Shown: positions 1-16,130 of the stretch, in pieces
Layout: every line of letters starts with the position of its first letter
Position numbering within the stretch: position 1 is the first letter of the stretch
DNA from: Marchantia polymorpha subsp. ruderalis
Taxonomy: Eukaryota > Streptophyta > Marchantiopsida > Marchantiales > Marchantiaceae
Direction: 5' to 3'
Assembly (NCBI GenBank): GCA_037833965.1
Contig: AP031357.1
Location: 17,938,001-18,002,000 of the forward strand
Length of the DNA: 64,000 bases
Made by a program: the position numbers and the translations under genes
Notes under the pieces: generated by a model
What the model saw: only the letters and a program-made list of their open reading frames with translations
What the model was told of the DNA's origin: nothing
The model's database searches: none

Positions 1-553
1 TTGGTAAAATTGTTCTTTCCGGCTTCTTTTCTCTTGCTCATACCTAATCCTCCTGCGTTGTAGCTGTGGATGCACATGTCAAGATTTTGATCTCGTTCAT
101 AATCCCAATTCGTCTTCTCAATCTATCAAGAAAGCACTTCCCAGTACTCATTAAACGCTTTAGGATTGGCTGCCTAATCACAGTGCTAACAGTATCAATG
201 GACCATAAGCGTATTAGATGACTGCTTTCTGGGCTTAGAGTGACCTTTTCGTCTGTAAAACTTTCCTTTTACTCATTTATCCAGTTACTAGTGACGCTAG
301 GGTATACGCAGCCTTCAATGTTTAAGTAGGAGGGTAGAGGGTGAACTGAGTGGGAGAACACCGTTTGGTCAGAAGACTTTTAAGAGAAAGATTGTGTATG
401 TGTCTTTCGCCGATTTCTAGATTTGCAAGGTTTTCTCATGTCATCGAGAACTGACAAGAGAAGCTTGTTCAAATTTAAGTTTGTAGTAAGTGAAGTCTCA
501 AATTTGCTTCCTCTAATCAAAGTAGGGGCCAGAAGACAAGACGCTTTACTTAC

Positions 554-736
554 ATCTTGATCACGTATTTGCTGCTCTAACTGTACACGCTCCTTGTCTA
601 TTTCAAGCTTCGACGTTCGCTCTTTTACTTGCAGCATCAACTCGTGAACTTCGTTCTTGTCAGACTCAAGTCTTTCTTTATGCAGTCGTGCTTCTTCCTC
701 GAGCTTCAAGTAAGTAGCTCTCTGTAGTTTCTTATC
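554..736 (-). CDS. Exon-like segment encoding a charged coiled coil; parent gene not identified
   Basis: Read on the minus strand, this 183-bp segment has a good acceptor (TTTCATTTGCAG) at one end and a consensus donor (GTAAGT) at the other. It is open throughout, 61 codons in phase 0. The peptide is rich in E, K, R, L and Q with heptad spacing (for example LKLEEEARLHKERLESDKNE), as in coiled coils of cytoskeletal or centriolar proteins. I could not find a matching exon before it, and the next acceptor-like site toward lower coordinates would be out of phase. It may be one exon of a gene running off the left edge, or a leftover exon. Family unknown; the exon-like structure is the supported part. 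Confidence 0.4.
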
Positions 737-959
737 CTGCAAATGAAATGAGGCATCAGGGGAAAATGCTTTCGTGCTGACTTGCACATAACTTTTCTGG
801 ATCAATTTCACAGAACTTGTATTCACGTAATTAAAATTTCAATCATGAAAGTTTAAAAGCTTCTAACGTTTAGCCGGCTGCTGGATCGTTTGGAGTGCCA
901 CACTGAAACCGCGATGCCTGCGTGTAATAGTCGTTCTCAACCTAAGGAGGTGCACGTCA

Positions 960-2040
960 CAGGCAGCCGCCGCAAGACAAACGTCAGACGGGAACACCTA
1001 AAACGTTAGATACTCTGGACTGGTTGCACGAAGGTAGGATATTAGACCCAGACGCTTTTATGCAGATGTCCTCACGTATCTGCGAAGGGCAGAAAAGAAT
1101 TGGAAGGACCAAATTAATGACACGTCTCTATATCTACTCATACCATGAACGATTAGTTTGCAGATGGGACACGGTTAAACAACGAGTAATTGCAGATGGA
1201 CGTGTGACTGTTGTCAACTCTCAACCACTGACGCTACTCTACCAGCTTATGCATTAACACTGGCATAACACACACTATCAGCAGATCTAGAGCGCCTCTC
1301 GAGTCGAAACGTGCAAAGGCCTCTTTTCTATTATTTGGATGCAAACAAGCTCAGAGAAAAGAAAACTCTTGTTTAATCACAAATACTGGCTTTTGTTACA
1401 GACGTGGCCCTTGTTATCAAACACTACAATGACTTGCAGTATGCAATTAACTGAGCTACTTAGAACGCAAAGAAATAGCCTCTCGACAGGAAAAGTCTTC
1501 TGTTATATCACAAATTGTACAAGATAATCATTATGTGTGTCAACGTCCTTGGCAGGAATCAGGGCCATCTACTGAAAGACTAAGTTCTAATAAATCTACA
1601 CCATACACTACACCATCCTACGTGAAACCAAAATCGCAGATTCAGAGACTTAATTATCGATTAGAACAATTCCAAAATCAGCACTTCAGTCCACAACTCC
1701 CACAACTTATAGATGTAGAACAATCTAGACCTATTTCATCTCGTTGCCGAGGCAGGTAAAATCTCCAGTATATTGCCCACAAGATATAAACATCTCCTTT
1801 GGGAGCCTGAATATGGCCTCAAGTACCTCCGAAAGTCAGAGTAAACACTGACCCCACGTGGAGGTTAATAAAAGGTGACCCACCGAGTCCCGTCCCTAAT
1901 GAGAGAACTGATGAAGCAATTGCTCCGGGAAAGAACTTGGTGATTCACCAAAGCTCTGGCTGCATCCACTGTCCGTCAGAAGCTTCTTCCCGTGCACACA
2001 TACTCTATCTTAAACAGCAGCTACAAGAACTTCCGGACAC
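960..2040 (+). other. Possible decayed protein-coding sequence, unidentified
   Basis: Several stretches here look coding-like in composition on the plus strand, including a polar segment rich in Q, S and P around 1535-1759. They do not form one open frame and I recognise no domain. The sequence could be an old gene or mobile-element relic. No family is assigned. Confidence 0.2.
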
Positions 2041-4140
2041 TTAATCAATACATAAACTCCTCATATATATTTTTTCTTCGTGTCGACAAGAGAAGCAGCT
2101 TCTGAAGTGCATTCTAGATTTCGAATTCCAGCATAACTTTCAAGTACAATGTGCATCAAGCGATGTGCACGTTGTGAGATCCGAGAATTATACAGACGAA
2201 AGAAGAAAAAAATCGAAACCGGAGAATGAAAACAAAAATCCTTAGTAAACAAGACAATGAGTAGAAGTACAGAAATTCCAATTCCTCCCACGAGCGCACT
2301 TTGGGTGCAGTTCTCCTTCGTGTGGTGTTAGTTTGGTATAATAATGAGTTCCCATTAACTCGGAAGCTGGCACCAGTTTCACTCCGTCCAGGCTTACACC
2401 ATCACCATCGCGTCATTCCCTAATACACACAATCATCCCGTTCATGACTTAACTTACTCATACCAAGCAAAAATAAAACGAACACATTGGGTTTTCCACG
2501 GCTTAAACTACGCGATGAAGTCGAGGAAAAGCAAGCGTAAATGATCATTGAGAAATCTATACGTTTCCACATGAAATCCAATGAAAGACAACCTACATGT
2601 CAAATACAACTATACACTTATTGCTGGTTTGAAGCCCTAAAAGACGAAGTTAACTAGTTCGACCTGTACCATCCTTGAGAGGATGTAATTACAGCGGCAT
2701 CACCGGCAGGAGGAATACATAAATACGAAAATAGACCTACTTGTTTGAATTTCCGAGCTTTGTGGCTACCCAAATACATCTAGCAAGCGTCAAGAGTTCA
2801 AATTCATCGAATCATACACAACAGCAAGAAAGACCACTCCTGCTAGACGTTCGTTTCCATAACTTTAAAACGACTACTCACACGTCAAACAATTAGATTA
2901 CTCCTAAACAAACTGAGCATCACAACAGAAACCAACGGATACTTCAATCAATCTGCTCAGAACTGGTTTAGATAGGCTAGTTTGGAGCGATTTGACTAGC
3001 AAAGACATACTCGAAACAACTCATCACCAAAACCTCTCGTGTATCTTTCCCATACTTACGCTGCACCACGAGGTGAAATATCAGCTTCCTCCTACTGGAC
3101 AAGAAAACATGTTACTAGAAGACATAAAAATGACACGTGTGTAATTCCTTCTTTATTCCAGAATTCTGGTTGTACAAACAGCCTCTGTGTGAAATTTTCC
3201 ATAGGGCTGTCCTCTCCTCTTGATTTGTCCACACCTATAGATATGCAAGAAGTTGTCTCTGAGTGGTATCCGTTTCAGAAACTTCACCTATACCTCTCCT
3301 TTTTTTGATCGTTCATACTTGAATAACCAGTTATCTGTACAGTCGGATGTCAAGTGACAACTCTAAAGCTTCAAGATCCACAGAGAACTCAAGGCTTGCT
3401 CTAGGGTGTGTCCGAACTGTTCAAAAGACGGGGTGAGACCTATAAATAAAAATCTTGCAGATCTTCCGGCAGTTTCTGCCCCCCGGGTTATCAGTATTGC
3501 TCAGTATAGATGGGTTAAGTCAAGGCTAAGTTCGCCATTAATAGAGAGCTGATACGAAATCACTGCATCTGCGCAAACAAGGAAAAGGGTGTCACCCCAC
3601 AAAACTTGAGAAGAAAGTCAAATTACGGTTTTGCAAGCCAGATTTCCATCAACATGTTACAGCCAGTCAGCCACCTAGCCACCTACTGGTGGAAAAGCAC
3701 GGAACCTGAGGTGGTCTGAGACAAACTGAAAAAGCTTGCAAGTACGAAATGGCTCTAACGAAGAACGCCAGTCCCAAAATATAAAACAAAATGTTGGTGG
3801 CATGTACTCATTCTAGCTCAATACTGCTCGTGAGCAGAGAATCTATCGATGGGCTCTAGTACGGATGAAGAGGTCGACGACAAAAGGTTGCGCTAGAACG
3901 ACCTGGTAAAGGAACAAAGAGCAAGCAGAACGTAGACGGGTCGAACAACAACGCATGCTGGACAGCTGACGGTCTCGAGAGGTAACGCTGGCCATGAAGG
4001 GAGAGGAAGTGTGCACAGAAACAGCGTGAGCCAAGGAATGGATCTACAAGAGCGTGACATGGTTGTGACAACGGGAAACTAGTCACCAAGGAGAAGCTAC
4101 ACAGGGTCCGGGGGACACGAGCTATGGCCGACACAACTCA
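2041..4140. other. Intergenic sequence without recognised genes
   Basis: No ORF here has domain-like content or convincing splice sites. The right end (about 3800-4170) is directly downstream of the minus-strand XS-domain gene and probably includes its 3' untranslated region. I see no clear repeat structure. Confidence 0.5.
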
Positions 4141-4170
4141 GTGACGAAAGTGATCCTTCAGCAGCTGCTA

Positions 4171-6120
4171 TCAGCACCAAAACCATTCCGGAAAACAGAG
4201 GGCAGTACCCAACCGCTCAATGTCGCGCTCGTCGCAAGGCCACAGATCATCATGCAGCCAGGCGAGCAGGCCGGTCAGAGAGGAGCGGAGATCGAAGGGT
4301 ACCTGATGACGTTGCTGGGCCGGTTTCCGAACCTTCTCGTTGAAGCTCTCGACGAACCACTTGAGGCTGCTTTTGTGAGGATCAGCTCGTTGGATGTCCT
4401 CGGGCATGGCGAGGTAGCCGTAGAGTATCCGCTTGCCGTCGGGGGAGACGAGGTCCGGGGTGTTCCATCCGCGCATGGTCCTCGGGTACAGATCTTGAGG
4501 CCGCACCCGCATCCACTGATCTCGGCCTTTGCCGCTGCGCTCGAGCTGATCGTTGAGGGCTTCGGCCTCGAAATAGCCCTCGAAGGTGTTGGGGAAAATC
4601 ACCAGCGCGCTGCTCTTCTGGCCGTTCATGTCGAACAGGCATTTCACCTTGGCGTACTCGAGGTTCTCCACGTTCTTGAGCGACTTGCGAATGTCGTCGT
4701 GGCCCAGGCCCTTCCACTGCTTGCGCTCGTCGTCCCACCCGAGCCTCGTGTTCTCGATGATGACCACGGGAGGCCAGACGATGCTCTTGTCGTCGGCGGC
4801 AGCGGCAGCAGCAGCAGCACTTTGGTCGTTTTGGACCCTCTTTAGGTCGTGCTGGAACCTCTGCTCCTCGCCCCCGGCTCGCTCTCGCCTCCTCTTCAGG
4901 TGCGACACCTCCGACACATCCGAGTTCTCCTCCACATCGCGGCCCTCGGGCTGGCGGCCATAGAGCGCGGCCTGCACCACCTCCTCCTCTCTCCGCCGGT
5001 TGTACTCCTCGGCGGCGTCCATGTCCTCGTACGAGCGCTTGAGCGAGAGCGACATGCCCTCCTTGGAAGACTCCACGGCCGCACGGCCGTGGCGCGACAT
5101 CGCGGCCTTCTCCTCCTTGAACGCGAGGTTGTTGGACAAATCCAGAGTTTCTCGGGCCGACACGTTCATGGGCAGCAGCACTCGCTCCTCCCTGACCATG
5201 TTCGACATCCTCTCCTCGCGGACAATGTTGGGCATTTGGAAGAAAGAATCACTATTAACAGCGTTCCTCGGGAACAACGACCTTTCTTCTATCGACAGGC
5301 CCGCTTGCTGTCCTTCTACGACGTGCGACACCTTCTCTACTTCTCTGAAATGCTCGAGATCATCCAATCTATTGCTGCCAAAATTTCCCAGAAGCCCCGC
5401 TCTGGACTCCTTCGCGTGGCGGATTTGCTGCTCCGCTTGGCGCAACCCGGCGCCGGGCACTTCTTGGCCCTTGCCGGAGGCTAGGAACAACGCTGCTCCA
5501 TCGGCCAGCTGCCGCCCTCCAGAATCACCACCGCCACCACCACCTCCTCCTCCGCGCTTCTTGTGGTAGAGAGAGGAAAGACTCAACAACTCGTCCGGAA
5601 AGTCGGTGCGCTCGGTCTCGGGCTTCGGGGGCTCGGCCTCGTGCGCATCGGCTTCTTTCTTTCCGGAAAACTGCGACAAATAATCGACGAACGGACCCGT
5701 GTCCAATCCGGGGTCTTGATCTCGAGCGCCCGAGGCACCGTCGGCGTCATGATTATTCCTCGCGGTGCCGGTGGCGTCCAGGAAAGAGCGCAGGCCGTCG
5801 CCATCGTTGCCCTTGGCGGGGTGCAGAAAGCTCACCTCGACGGGGCCCCCGGACGGGCCCGAGCCGAGCTGATCCACGAAGTTTGGCAGGCCTCGGCCTC
5901 CGAGGTCGGGCCTGCTCGCGGGCTGCGGATCTTCTTCGAAGGGGGCATTTAGGTCAAGGAAATTGGAGGACGGGGGAGGAGCAGGAGCAGCAGCAGGCGC
6001 AGGCGTGCCGCCCCAGAACGGGGGCGAGCGTCGCACCACATCGAACGTCGGAGGAGACCAGGGGCCCCGTGACAAGCCTGCCGCTAAGCCTGCCGGAGGC
6101 GGCTCATCGGAGGTCGCCAT
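4171..6120 (-). CDS. XS-domain protein (SGS3-like RNA-binding domain), intronless
   Basis: This is a single 649-codon frame. Residues 445 to about 575 match the plant XS domain: an opening WPPVVIIENTR (compare WPPLVVVMNTR in SGS3), then GLGHDDIRK, VIFPNTFEGYFEAEAL, and DGKRILYGYLAMPEDI followed by KSSLKWFVESFNEKV. In SGS3 this fold binds double-stranded RNA with 5' overhangs and acts with RDR6 in small-RNA production. The N-terminal two thirds is low-complexity, with Pro/Ala stretches, nine Gly at 190-198 and an Ala run near 432-442. FLDLNAP at 54-60 resembles an EAR-type repression motif. No XH domain or long coiled coil follows, so it is not an SGS3 or IDN2 orthologue in architecture. The first Met is used because upstream sequence turns to non-coding and repeats. 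RNA binding is inferred from the family. Confidence 0.85.
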   Translation of the reverse strand: MATSDEPPPAGLAAGLSRGPWSPPTFDVVRRSPPFWGGTPAPAAAPAPPPSSNFLDLNAPFEEDPQPASRPDLGGRGLPNFVDQLGSGPSGGPVEVSFLHPAKGNDGDGLRSFLDATGTARNNHDADGASGARDQDPGLDTGPFVDYLSQFSGKKEADAHEAEPPKPETERTDFPDELLSLSSLYHKKRGGGGGGGGGDSGGRQLADGAALFLASGKGQEVPGAGLRQAEQQIRHAKESRAGLLGNFGSNRLDDLEHFREVEKVSHVVEGQQAGLSIEERSLFPRNAVNSDSFFQMPNIVREERMSNMVREERVLLPMNVSARETLDLSNNLAFKEEKAAMSRHGRAAVESSKEGMSLSLKRSYEDMDAAEEYNRRREEEVVQAALYGRQPEGRDVEENSDVSEVSHLKRRRERAGGEEQRFQHDLKRVQNDQSAAAAAAAADDKSIVWPPVVIIENTRLGWDDERKQWKGLGHDDIRKSLKNVENLEYAKVKCLFDMNGQKSSALVIFPNTFEGYFEAEALNDQLERSGKGRDQWMRVRPQDLYPRTMRGWNTPDLVSPDGKRILYGYLAMPEDIQRADPHKSSLKWFVESFNEKVRKPAQQRHQVPFDLRSSLTGLLAWLHDDLWPCDERDIERLGTALCFPEWFWC

Positions 6121-6727
<607 letters not shown>

Positions 6728-7000
6728 GATTGAAGAGGGAGGAAATGTTCGGGACGAGAAAAAAGACATTTACCTTCTTCACTCCACTCTTCTCTTCCTT
6801 CTCTTCCAACTCCTGCTACCAAATTAAGACAACGCAACGCCGGCAAGCCAAGCCGACCCGAGGCTACGACAATGCTGCCACAGCAACATCGACCATGAAA
6901 CCGAGCAGCCTCCACCTGCAGAAGCCCGCCCCAGTCCACAGCACTAGGCCCTCAACAATCCCAGTGGATAAATCTCCTCAAGAAATCATCATCGACTCGG

Positions 7001-7001
<1 letters not shown>

Positions 7002-7096
<95 letters not shown>
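7002..7096. repeat. Second CT/GA microsatellite, about 95 bp
   Basis: A near-pure CT run in the same orientation as the 6611-6722 tract and 280 bp from it. It is followed by a short direct repeat around GTGCACCTCTCTCT. Together the two tracts give the region upstream of the XS gene an unusual (GA)n double block. Confidence 0.97.
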
Positions 7097-7099
<3 letters not shown>

Positions 7100-8380
7100 C
7101 ACCTCTCTCTCTCGTGCACCTGCCACAGCAATTTCACTCACTCGGGGTCACAGGCTGGGGGGTTGGTGCTGCAACACCATCTCAGCGCACGAGCACAAAC
7201 TATCGATCTGAAACTCTCTTCGCTCGAGCCTTCGCTTAGGCTTGCTGTTGCTAGGCACTGAGGGCTTTCGCCGAGCGGTAGCACTGCTGCGTTCTCGTTG
7301 GGCTTGTTGCTGCTTGGGCTCACTGGGCGAGCTAAGCAGCCACTGCTTCTTCTCTTGCCTCGCCTCGCCTGCCTGCCTGCCTTCCCCTCCCTCCCCTTCC
7401 CTTCCCTTCCCTTCCCTTCTTCGTTCTCGTTGGGCTTGTTACTCACTGGACTGGCTGAGCAGCCATTGGACGACTACGTCCTCTGGGCCTGCCTTGCCTT
7501 CCTCCTCCGCGCATCGCATCGCATCGCGCTGCACCAGCCCGGCTCCCCCTTCACTTCGCCCGTCCTGCGCTCGTCCTCCCTGCCCCCACCCCCTCTCCCG
7601 TCTTCGCTTTCCAGTCCCTCCCTCGATCCCGAGCTGCCCGACCCGCCCCGCTCCTTTCCCTCACCCTGCCCGCGCGTCCGGCACGCTGAGCCTTTTTGCG
7701 ACCACTTTTTTATTGTGCTCAGGCATTATTCGTAATTGCACCCTCACCATTCGCGAACCCGTTTGGCACAGTGCTTACCATCCACCTTGTGCCAGATCGC
7801 TTCGGTGGCCACGTCTTCTATCCCTGTCAGCATCCGTTCCTTACGTGGGCTGCCATGTCCGCCACCCCTCTGACTGCGAGAGCAAGCCTGAGTTCACTGT
7901 TTCGACCGGATTAAGTGAGTTATGATTCTTACTTGACTGAAGTTATGATTTTCCAGGCATGAGCGCTTAGGACAAACAAGACCAACGCCCCCCGTCCGAT
8001 GCGATCGGATCGGGTCCTCGACGGACCAGATCTGGTGGCAATTTCACGCATTTACAAGGTGCGCGTAGAAGATGATTACTGTGACTTCTACCTATAATGC
8101 GAGCTGCGGGTTATGAAGAGAGCCGCTATTTTGACGGTCAGATTTCCACATCGACGGCTCATTTCGGCAGTAAGTTTTCGGTAAGTTTAGTAGTAGGCAG
8201 TGGAGGCGCGTATCGGATCATTACCATTACCTATTTACCTGCTCTCTGATTCGAGGATAGAGAAAGACCTCGATACACTGGGTTCTGACATATTATCGCG
8301 TGACACGTAGAGATTGATTCCCTTCTTATCTTCAAAAGTTGTCGTTGAGTGGGTCGGCAGAGGGCGGTCAAACACGCTTT
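7097..8380. other. Pyrimidine-rich intergenic DNA, no gene recognised
   Basis: 7320-7700 is strongly C/T-rich with short repeats (CCCTTCCCTTCC near 7390-7420). This keeps several frames open and produces Pro/Ser-rich translations of no family. The rest shows no domains, splice pairs or repeats that I can support. Confidence 0.45.
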
Positions 8381-8566
8381 CATGCATCTTGCTCATGATG
8401 CATGGCGATGCCTGAACATACATACATGTTTTGGCACAGATATGTGACATACAGCGGCCGGCAGTATGTGTTTGCTCATTGGTTCCGCACTCTTCCCCAT
8501 GTATGGATGCATCCCTCTTCTCATCCCGCTCATGTTATCCATGCATCTCGCATGAGGAGATGCATG
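8381..8566. promoter_or_regulatory. Cluster of five ATGCAT palindromes (RY-like sites)
   Basis: ATGCAT occurs at 8382, 8398, 8507, 8541 and 8560. Several are extended to CATGCATC or GATGCATG, the core of the plant RY element recognised by B3 (ABI3/FUS3-type) factors. Five in about 185 bp is far above chance for a 6-mer. A sixth lies at 9460. No gene start is recognised beside the cluster, so the regulatory role is inference and a decayed short repeat is an alternative. Confidence 0.35.
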
Positions 8567-10900
8567 ACATCGGATTCACCACCTTTAAAAACCCTCCCTA
8601 CTTGTTACTTGCACGGTCCCCATATCGGATCCAGGTAAAAACTTAGTGACTCAAGCACGAAGATGAAAAATTGTTGTTCCCTGTATTTCCATAACATATA
8701 TAGTACGCTTGTCAACTTAGACGGACCGTCTTCCACACTTCTGTTGCATGGTCGTGACCAAACCCGTTGTAATGAACAATCATACTTGTAACTTGAGCAT
8801 GCGACATTATCTGAGTACGGCTGGTAACGACATGTCCGCTTGCTCCTGCTTGGTAGACATATCTAACGAGAATGTCTCCCAATCTCCCAATGCGTATATA
8901 TAATGTGCGCAATATATAATGTGCACAGATAACATGCTTTGCGACGGTAACATTTAGCTGCCTGGGGAGATCCTACCGAGGTACACCACGGTACCTTCCG
9001 CAGATTACCCGAAGCGAGACCACCACGTTGAAAACGCTGTAAGTGTGTTGAGAAAGCTTATTGAGATCATCAACAGACATTCGAATGAGCGGGCCAAGTT
9101 GGCTCTCCCGCATCACACGTGGCAGGTCCCTTGCGCTGAATGGGGTAGAAAAATTGCAGATGGCAGGACTTAAAAGGACCGTATAGTCATCGTAGCAACC
9201 AATTTGAGAAAGCTGGGCAGAGCACACAGGACACAGTGGGTTGTATTGGGCAGCTGAGTCACCGCAGTAGCTAAAACAGGAGTAGTTTCGCCTGGGAAAC
9301 CAGCTATGAAAATAAGGGTGGTCGCTCATGGTCCCAGACTTGCAGGCAGGCAGCGTCGATCGCCGCTGAGGCATCATAGAAAGTAACAAGGTCCATCTGG
9401 TACGGTTCGCAGACACGTGTTCCCCGACTACTGAAGCTTACCCCAGGTGCGTCACTCGCATGCATACATGGTGGTATGTGCATCCAGCGATGCGCATACA
9501 TCATGGAAAGGCTATAGTGCATCATCTTCGGTGCATGAACACGCGGTGCAGATTTCTGCTAAGGGTCATCATCTTAGTGTGACCCAACCTGCCCCGCCAC
9601 TGGCTGACCCCACATGTGACCGTGGTTAGCATTCCCAGCCTGGCCCACCTCACTTCACCATAGCCGTAGACATAGCCCGCGCCTTGGAAAGGCGACGTAA
9701 TCAACAGGACCCGGCTGACAAACCACAACCCGCAATTCATTCCAACAGGATCATCCGTACTGACGACCCGTTACAGGAAATGCACAACCCGGCCACGTCT
9801 GGATTAAATCCAGAACCGAGAGGGTATAGGACAGCGACTCGCAACTTCACAACAACGACCGCAGTTCGCAAGCCACTTCGTCTTTCCCGATGCCGTGAGG
9901 TAAACTACACCCTACAGACGTTCTCGGACGCAAGAAACGTTGTAGCCGAACTTGCAGATGCGACTACACAGCTTCTGTCTGAAGGTATAAGATTAAGAAG
10001 TCCACACTCCACCCCAATTGCGGCTGATTGGTCAGGGGGCACCGTTCATAGGGTTTACATGCGGGAAGCTCTACTGCAGCTAACTGACCTCAGTCTATTA
10101 AGAAACTTTAATAGCAATCCTCGTAATGCTGATGCGCTAAAACTAACATCCTCTTCCACCACACTGGACCTCGACTAATCTGACGACTGACAAAAGTCTG
10201 AATTCTAGACTGTCCAGATTTCTGATTGAGCAGTACTTCGTGTGCACTCAAAAGAAGAAAAGGTTCTAGCACTACACGGAGGATTAGGTGTAAATGACAC
10301 CCGATGCGAGAAACTCGATCGGCCGTGTTATTCAAGTAAAATTACAGGCGTCGCCTCATTCAGATAAAACAAGTACAAGCATAGGGGTTCAACAATGAAC
10401 CGGATTACGCTTTGAAGGTCATTAGAATCGAGGTTGAAGCTCCAGTAAAAATGATGTTCAGTATAACAATCAAAAAGGTTGAAACTCTTCACCAGCAGCA
10501 CCAAAAATAAGGTAACAAATGCAAGGAAAGAGATCACCATTAGAACCACAAGTCTGACGAGGAGATGCGTGGCATCCGGGTGAAAACCAGGAAATATCGA
10601 ATGGACAAATCTTCTCTTAAGATTGTCGAGGGTCCCCAACAGTTGGTCCCATGGTAACAACTACGTGCGCCGGCTGGTTATTTGAAGACGTCTCATCAAA
10701 TCCACGAATTACAGTAAATACTATGAAAAAGGGTAAACACTAAATACAGTGCATTTAGTTAAAAATGCTTGCATCAGAGAACTACGCAAACAAGTGGCTT
10801 CATACTTTAAAAAAAAACCCCCCTCCGGCACTTTGCACTTTGTAAGTAAGCGAACAAGAGACTAGTGTGTTCAAAATGCAATTAGTGGGGTAAGAGCCCT
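8567..10900. other. Intergenic sequence with two unassigned open frames
   Basis: The longest frames are 9684-10178 (plus, 164 codons) and 8973-9416 (minus, 147 codons). The first is Arg/Thr/Asn-rich with no recognisable domain. The second contains one C-x2-C pair but no full zinc motif. Frames of this length arise by chance in balanced-composition DNA, so neither is called a gene. A further frame at 10328-10660 (minus) encodes a hydrophobic stretch and may belong to the neighbouring membrane-protein exons. Confidence 0.35.
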
Positions 10901-10943
10901 CTGCATTCGGTAACACATAAACGGTAGGCAGCTTCATACTTAC

Positions 10944-11248
10944 CGACAACTTAGCTGACACAACCTGCGAAAGAAGACAATAGAAGTTCAGAGTAGTTTT
11001 CACTGGCTAGAAGGTACCCAGGATGATATACTTACAGCATTAAGGAAACATGATAATCTAACCAGCAAAAGAGATTTCAAAAGAATACAAGTGATAACAG
11101 AAAGACCGACGGCACACAGTCGTGACGTGATCAATCCGTGTGGTACTGAAACCTCTATTCCGTAGAGATCTGAATCTTGTGAACCAACAAAGAAGGACAA
11201 AGTAACAAGAAAACCGAGAATGTCGGCAAAAAAAAGAACAATCAACGA
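10944..11248 (-). CDS. Exons of a small multi-pass membrane protein (tentatively TMEM107-like)
   Basis: One minus-strand exon (11036-11248, 71 codons, phase 0) runs from acceptor CTCTTGTAG to donor GTAAGT. It encodes two hydrophobic helices separated by a polar loop (GSQDSDLYGIEV). A 21-nt segment at 10944-10964 (VVSAKLS) has a consensus acceptor and donor and stays in phase. The spacing of TM1, a short S-x-D-S loop, then TM2 ending near a hydrophobic-N residue resembles the first half of TMEM107, a ciliary transition-zone protein. That comparison is from memory and weak. A further hydrophobic frame (10328-10660) could supply later helices, but I could not join it in phase and found no convincing start codon. 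The gene may be incomplete or decayed. Confidence 0.35.
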
Positions 11249-12303
11249 CTACAAGAGCAATCAGTGAATCTCCCACATAAGAAACCTGTCAAGCTTCCTG
11301 TTGGTATGAATCATAAAAAGTTGGTTAAACATATAAAATGCTCGGCAAGGCATGAAGTCGAACATCAAAATTGTTTTTGCTCAAGCTCGTGCTGGAAAAG
11401 CAGGGAATTCCTCAGAAAGAAACCTAATGGCAGATGTCATCGTAATAAACTTCGAACAGTAAACATCAAGTAAATCGACGCAAATAGCGAAGGCTATAAA
11501 TTGTTCTGACACGACTTGTTACTTCCTACGTATTCTTCTACGTAAGACCCACATGATCGTCATAGACGAGTCTTACATGTTCTGGCTCCTGAAGGCATCT
11601 CCCTTTTGAGCTGCTGGATTCGCGAAAGACCGTTCTCATCCTGTCAAACAAAATACTAAACTTACCGACCAGTGAGCGATTTATTATGAGCAAAACGCTG
11701 TTGGCACACAGTCAGCTTTACTCTAAACATTCCACGAAAGATCAAAAATCATCATGCTTCTCACTACCTCCATTCGGCATATGAGAGAAAATTGAAAAGA
11801 TGCACATTTCTGACAAGCTTGATCGACTTTGATACACAATGAAGGCATGCCTTCACATTTCCAGCTTTCAAGAGCTGGAGAACAGTGGAGTCTAAGAGTG
11901 TACAAAATTGGTAAAGTAACTACGTCAAGGCTTGCATAGTTTGCAAGTCCAACCAATGGGATATCAGAGGCTTCAAACTTGTATCAGATGAGAGTTGTTG
12001 TGGAAGCCTTTACATGCAGATTAGTCATCTCCATCATCTTCTTCAAGAGAGAGCCCTTTGCCATTACTGTTGCCACCATCTCGTGCCATAGAATTTGATA
12101 CTGAATTGTTCTTCTCTTTCATCTATCGCAAGCTTCAAGCCACGGCCAATCGAAGAGAAGGAAAGAGATTGCACCCTTCGACATAACCCTACTGGATTGC
12201 ACTATGACAACAGTAGAAGGGGTGACGAAAACACTTTTTATCTACAGCCTTTATTGATGGATTTAATGTGGGCTCTGAACCCAAACTAAAAGATACAACC
12301 TTC
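11249..12303. other. Downstream flank of RPT4 with one small acidic open frame
   Basis: This lies between the membrane-protein exons and the RPT4 stop. A minus-strand 33-codon frame (12021-12122) starts with ATG right after an acceptor-like GCGATAG and ends LSLEEDDGDD then stop, like an acidic C-terminus. It could be an alternative or leftover terminal exon, but it does not belong to the main RPT4 transcript, whose stop is at 12304. The rest appears non-coding. Confidence 0.3.

Positions 12304-16130
<3,827 letters not shown>

Noticed and set aside
4141-5952. Long open frames antisense to the XS-domain gene (up to 234 codons)
   Set aside because: They are mirror frames of a GC-rich coding exon, have no domains, and the minus-strand frame has clear XS homology.
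9684-10178. 164-codon plus-strand frame as a gene
   Set aside because: No domain, no recognisable start context or splice structure; frames this long occur by chance in a window of this size.
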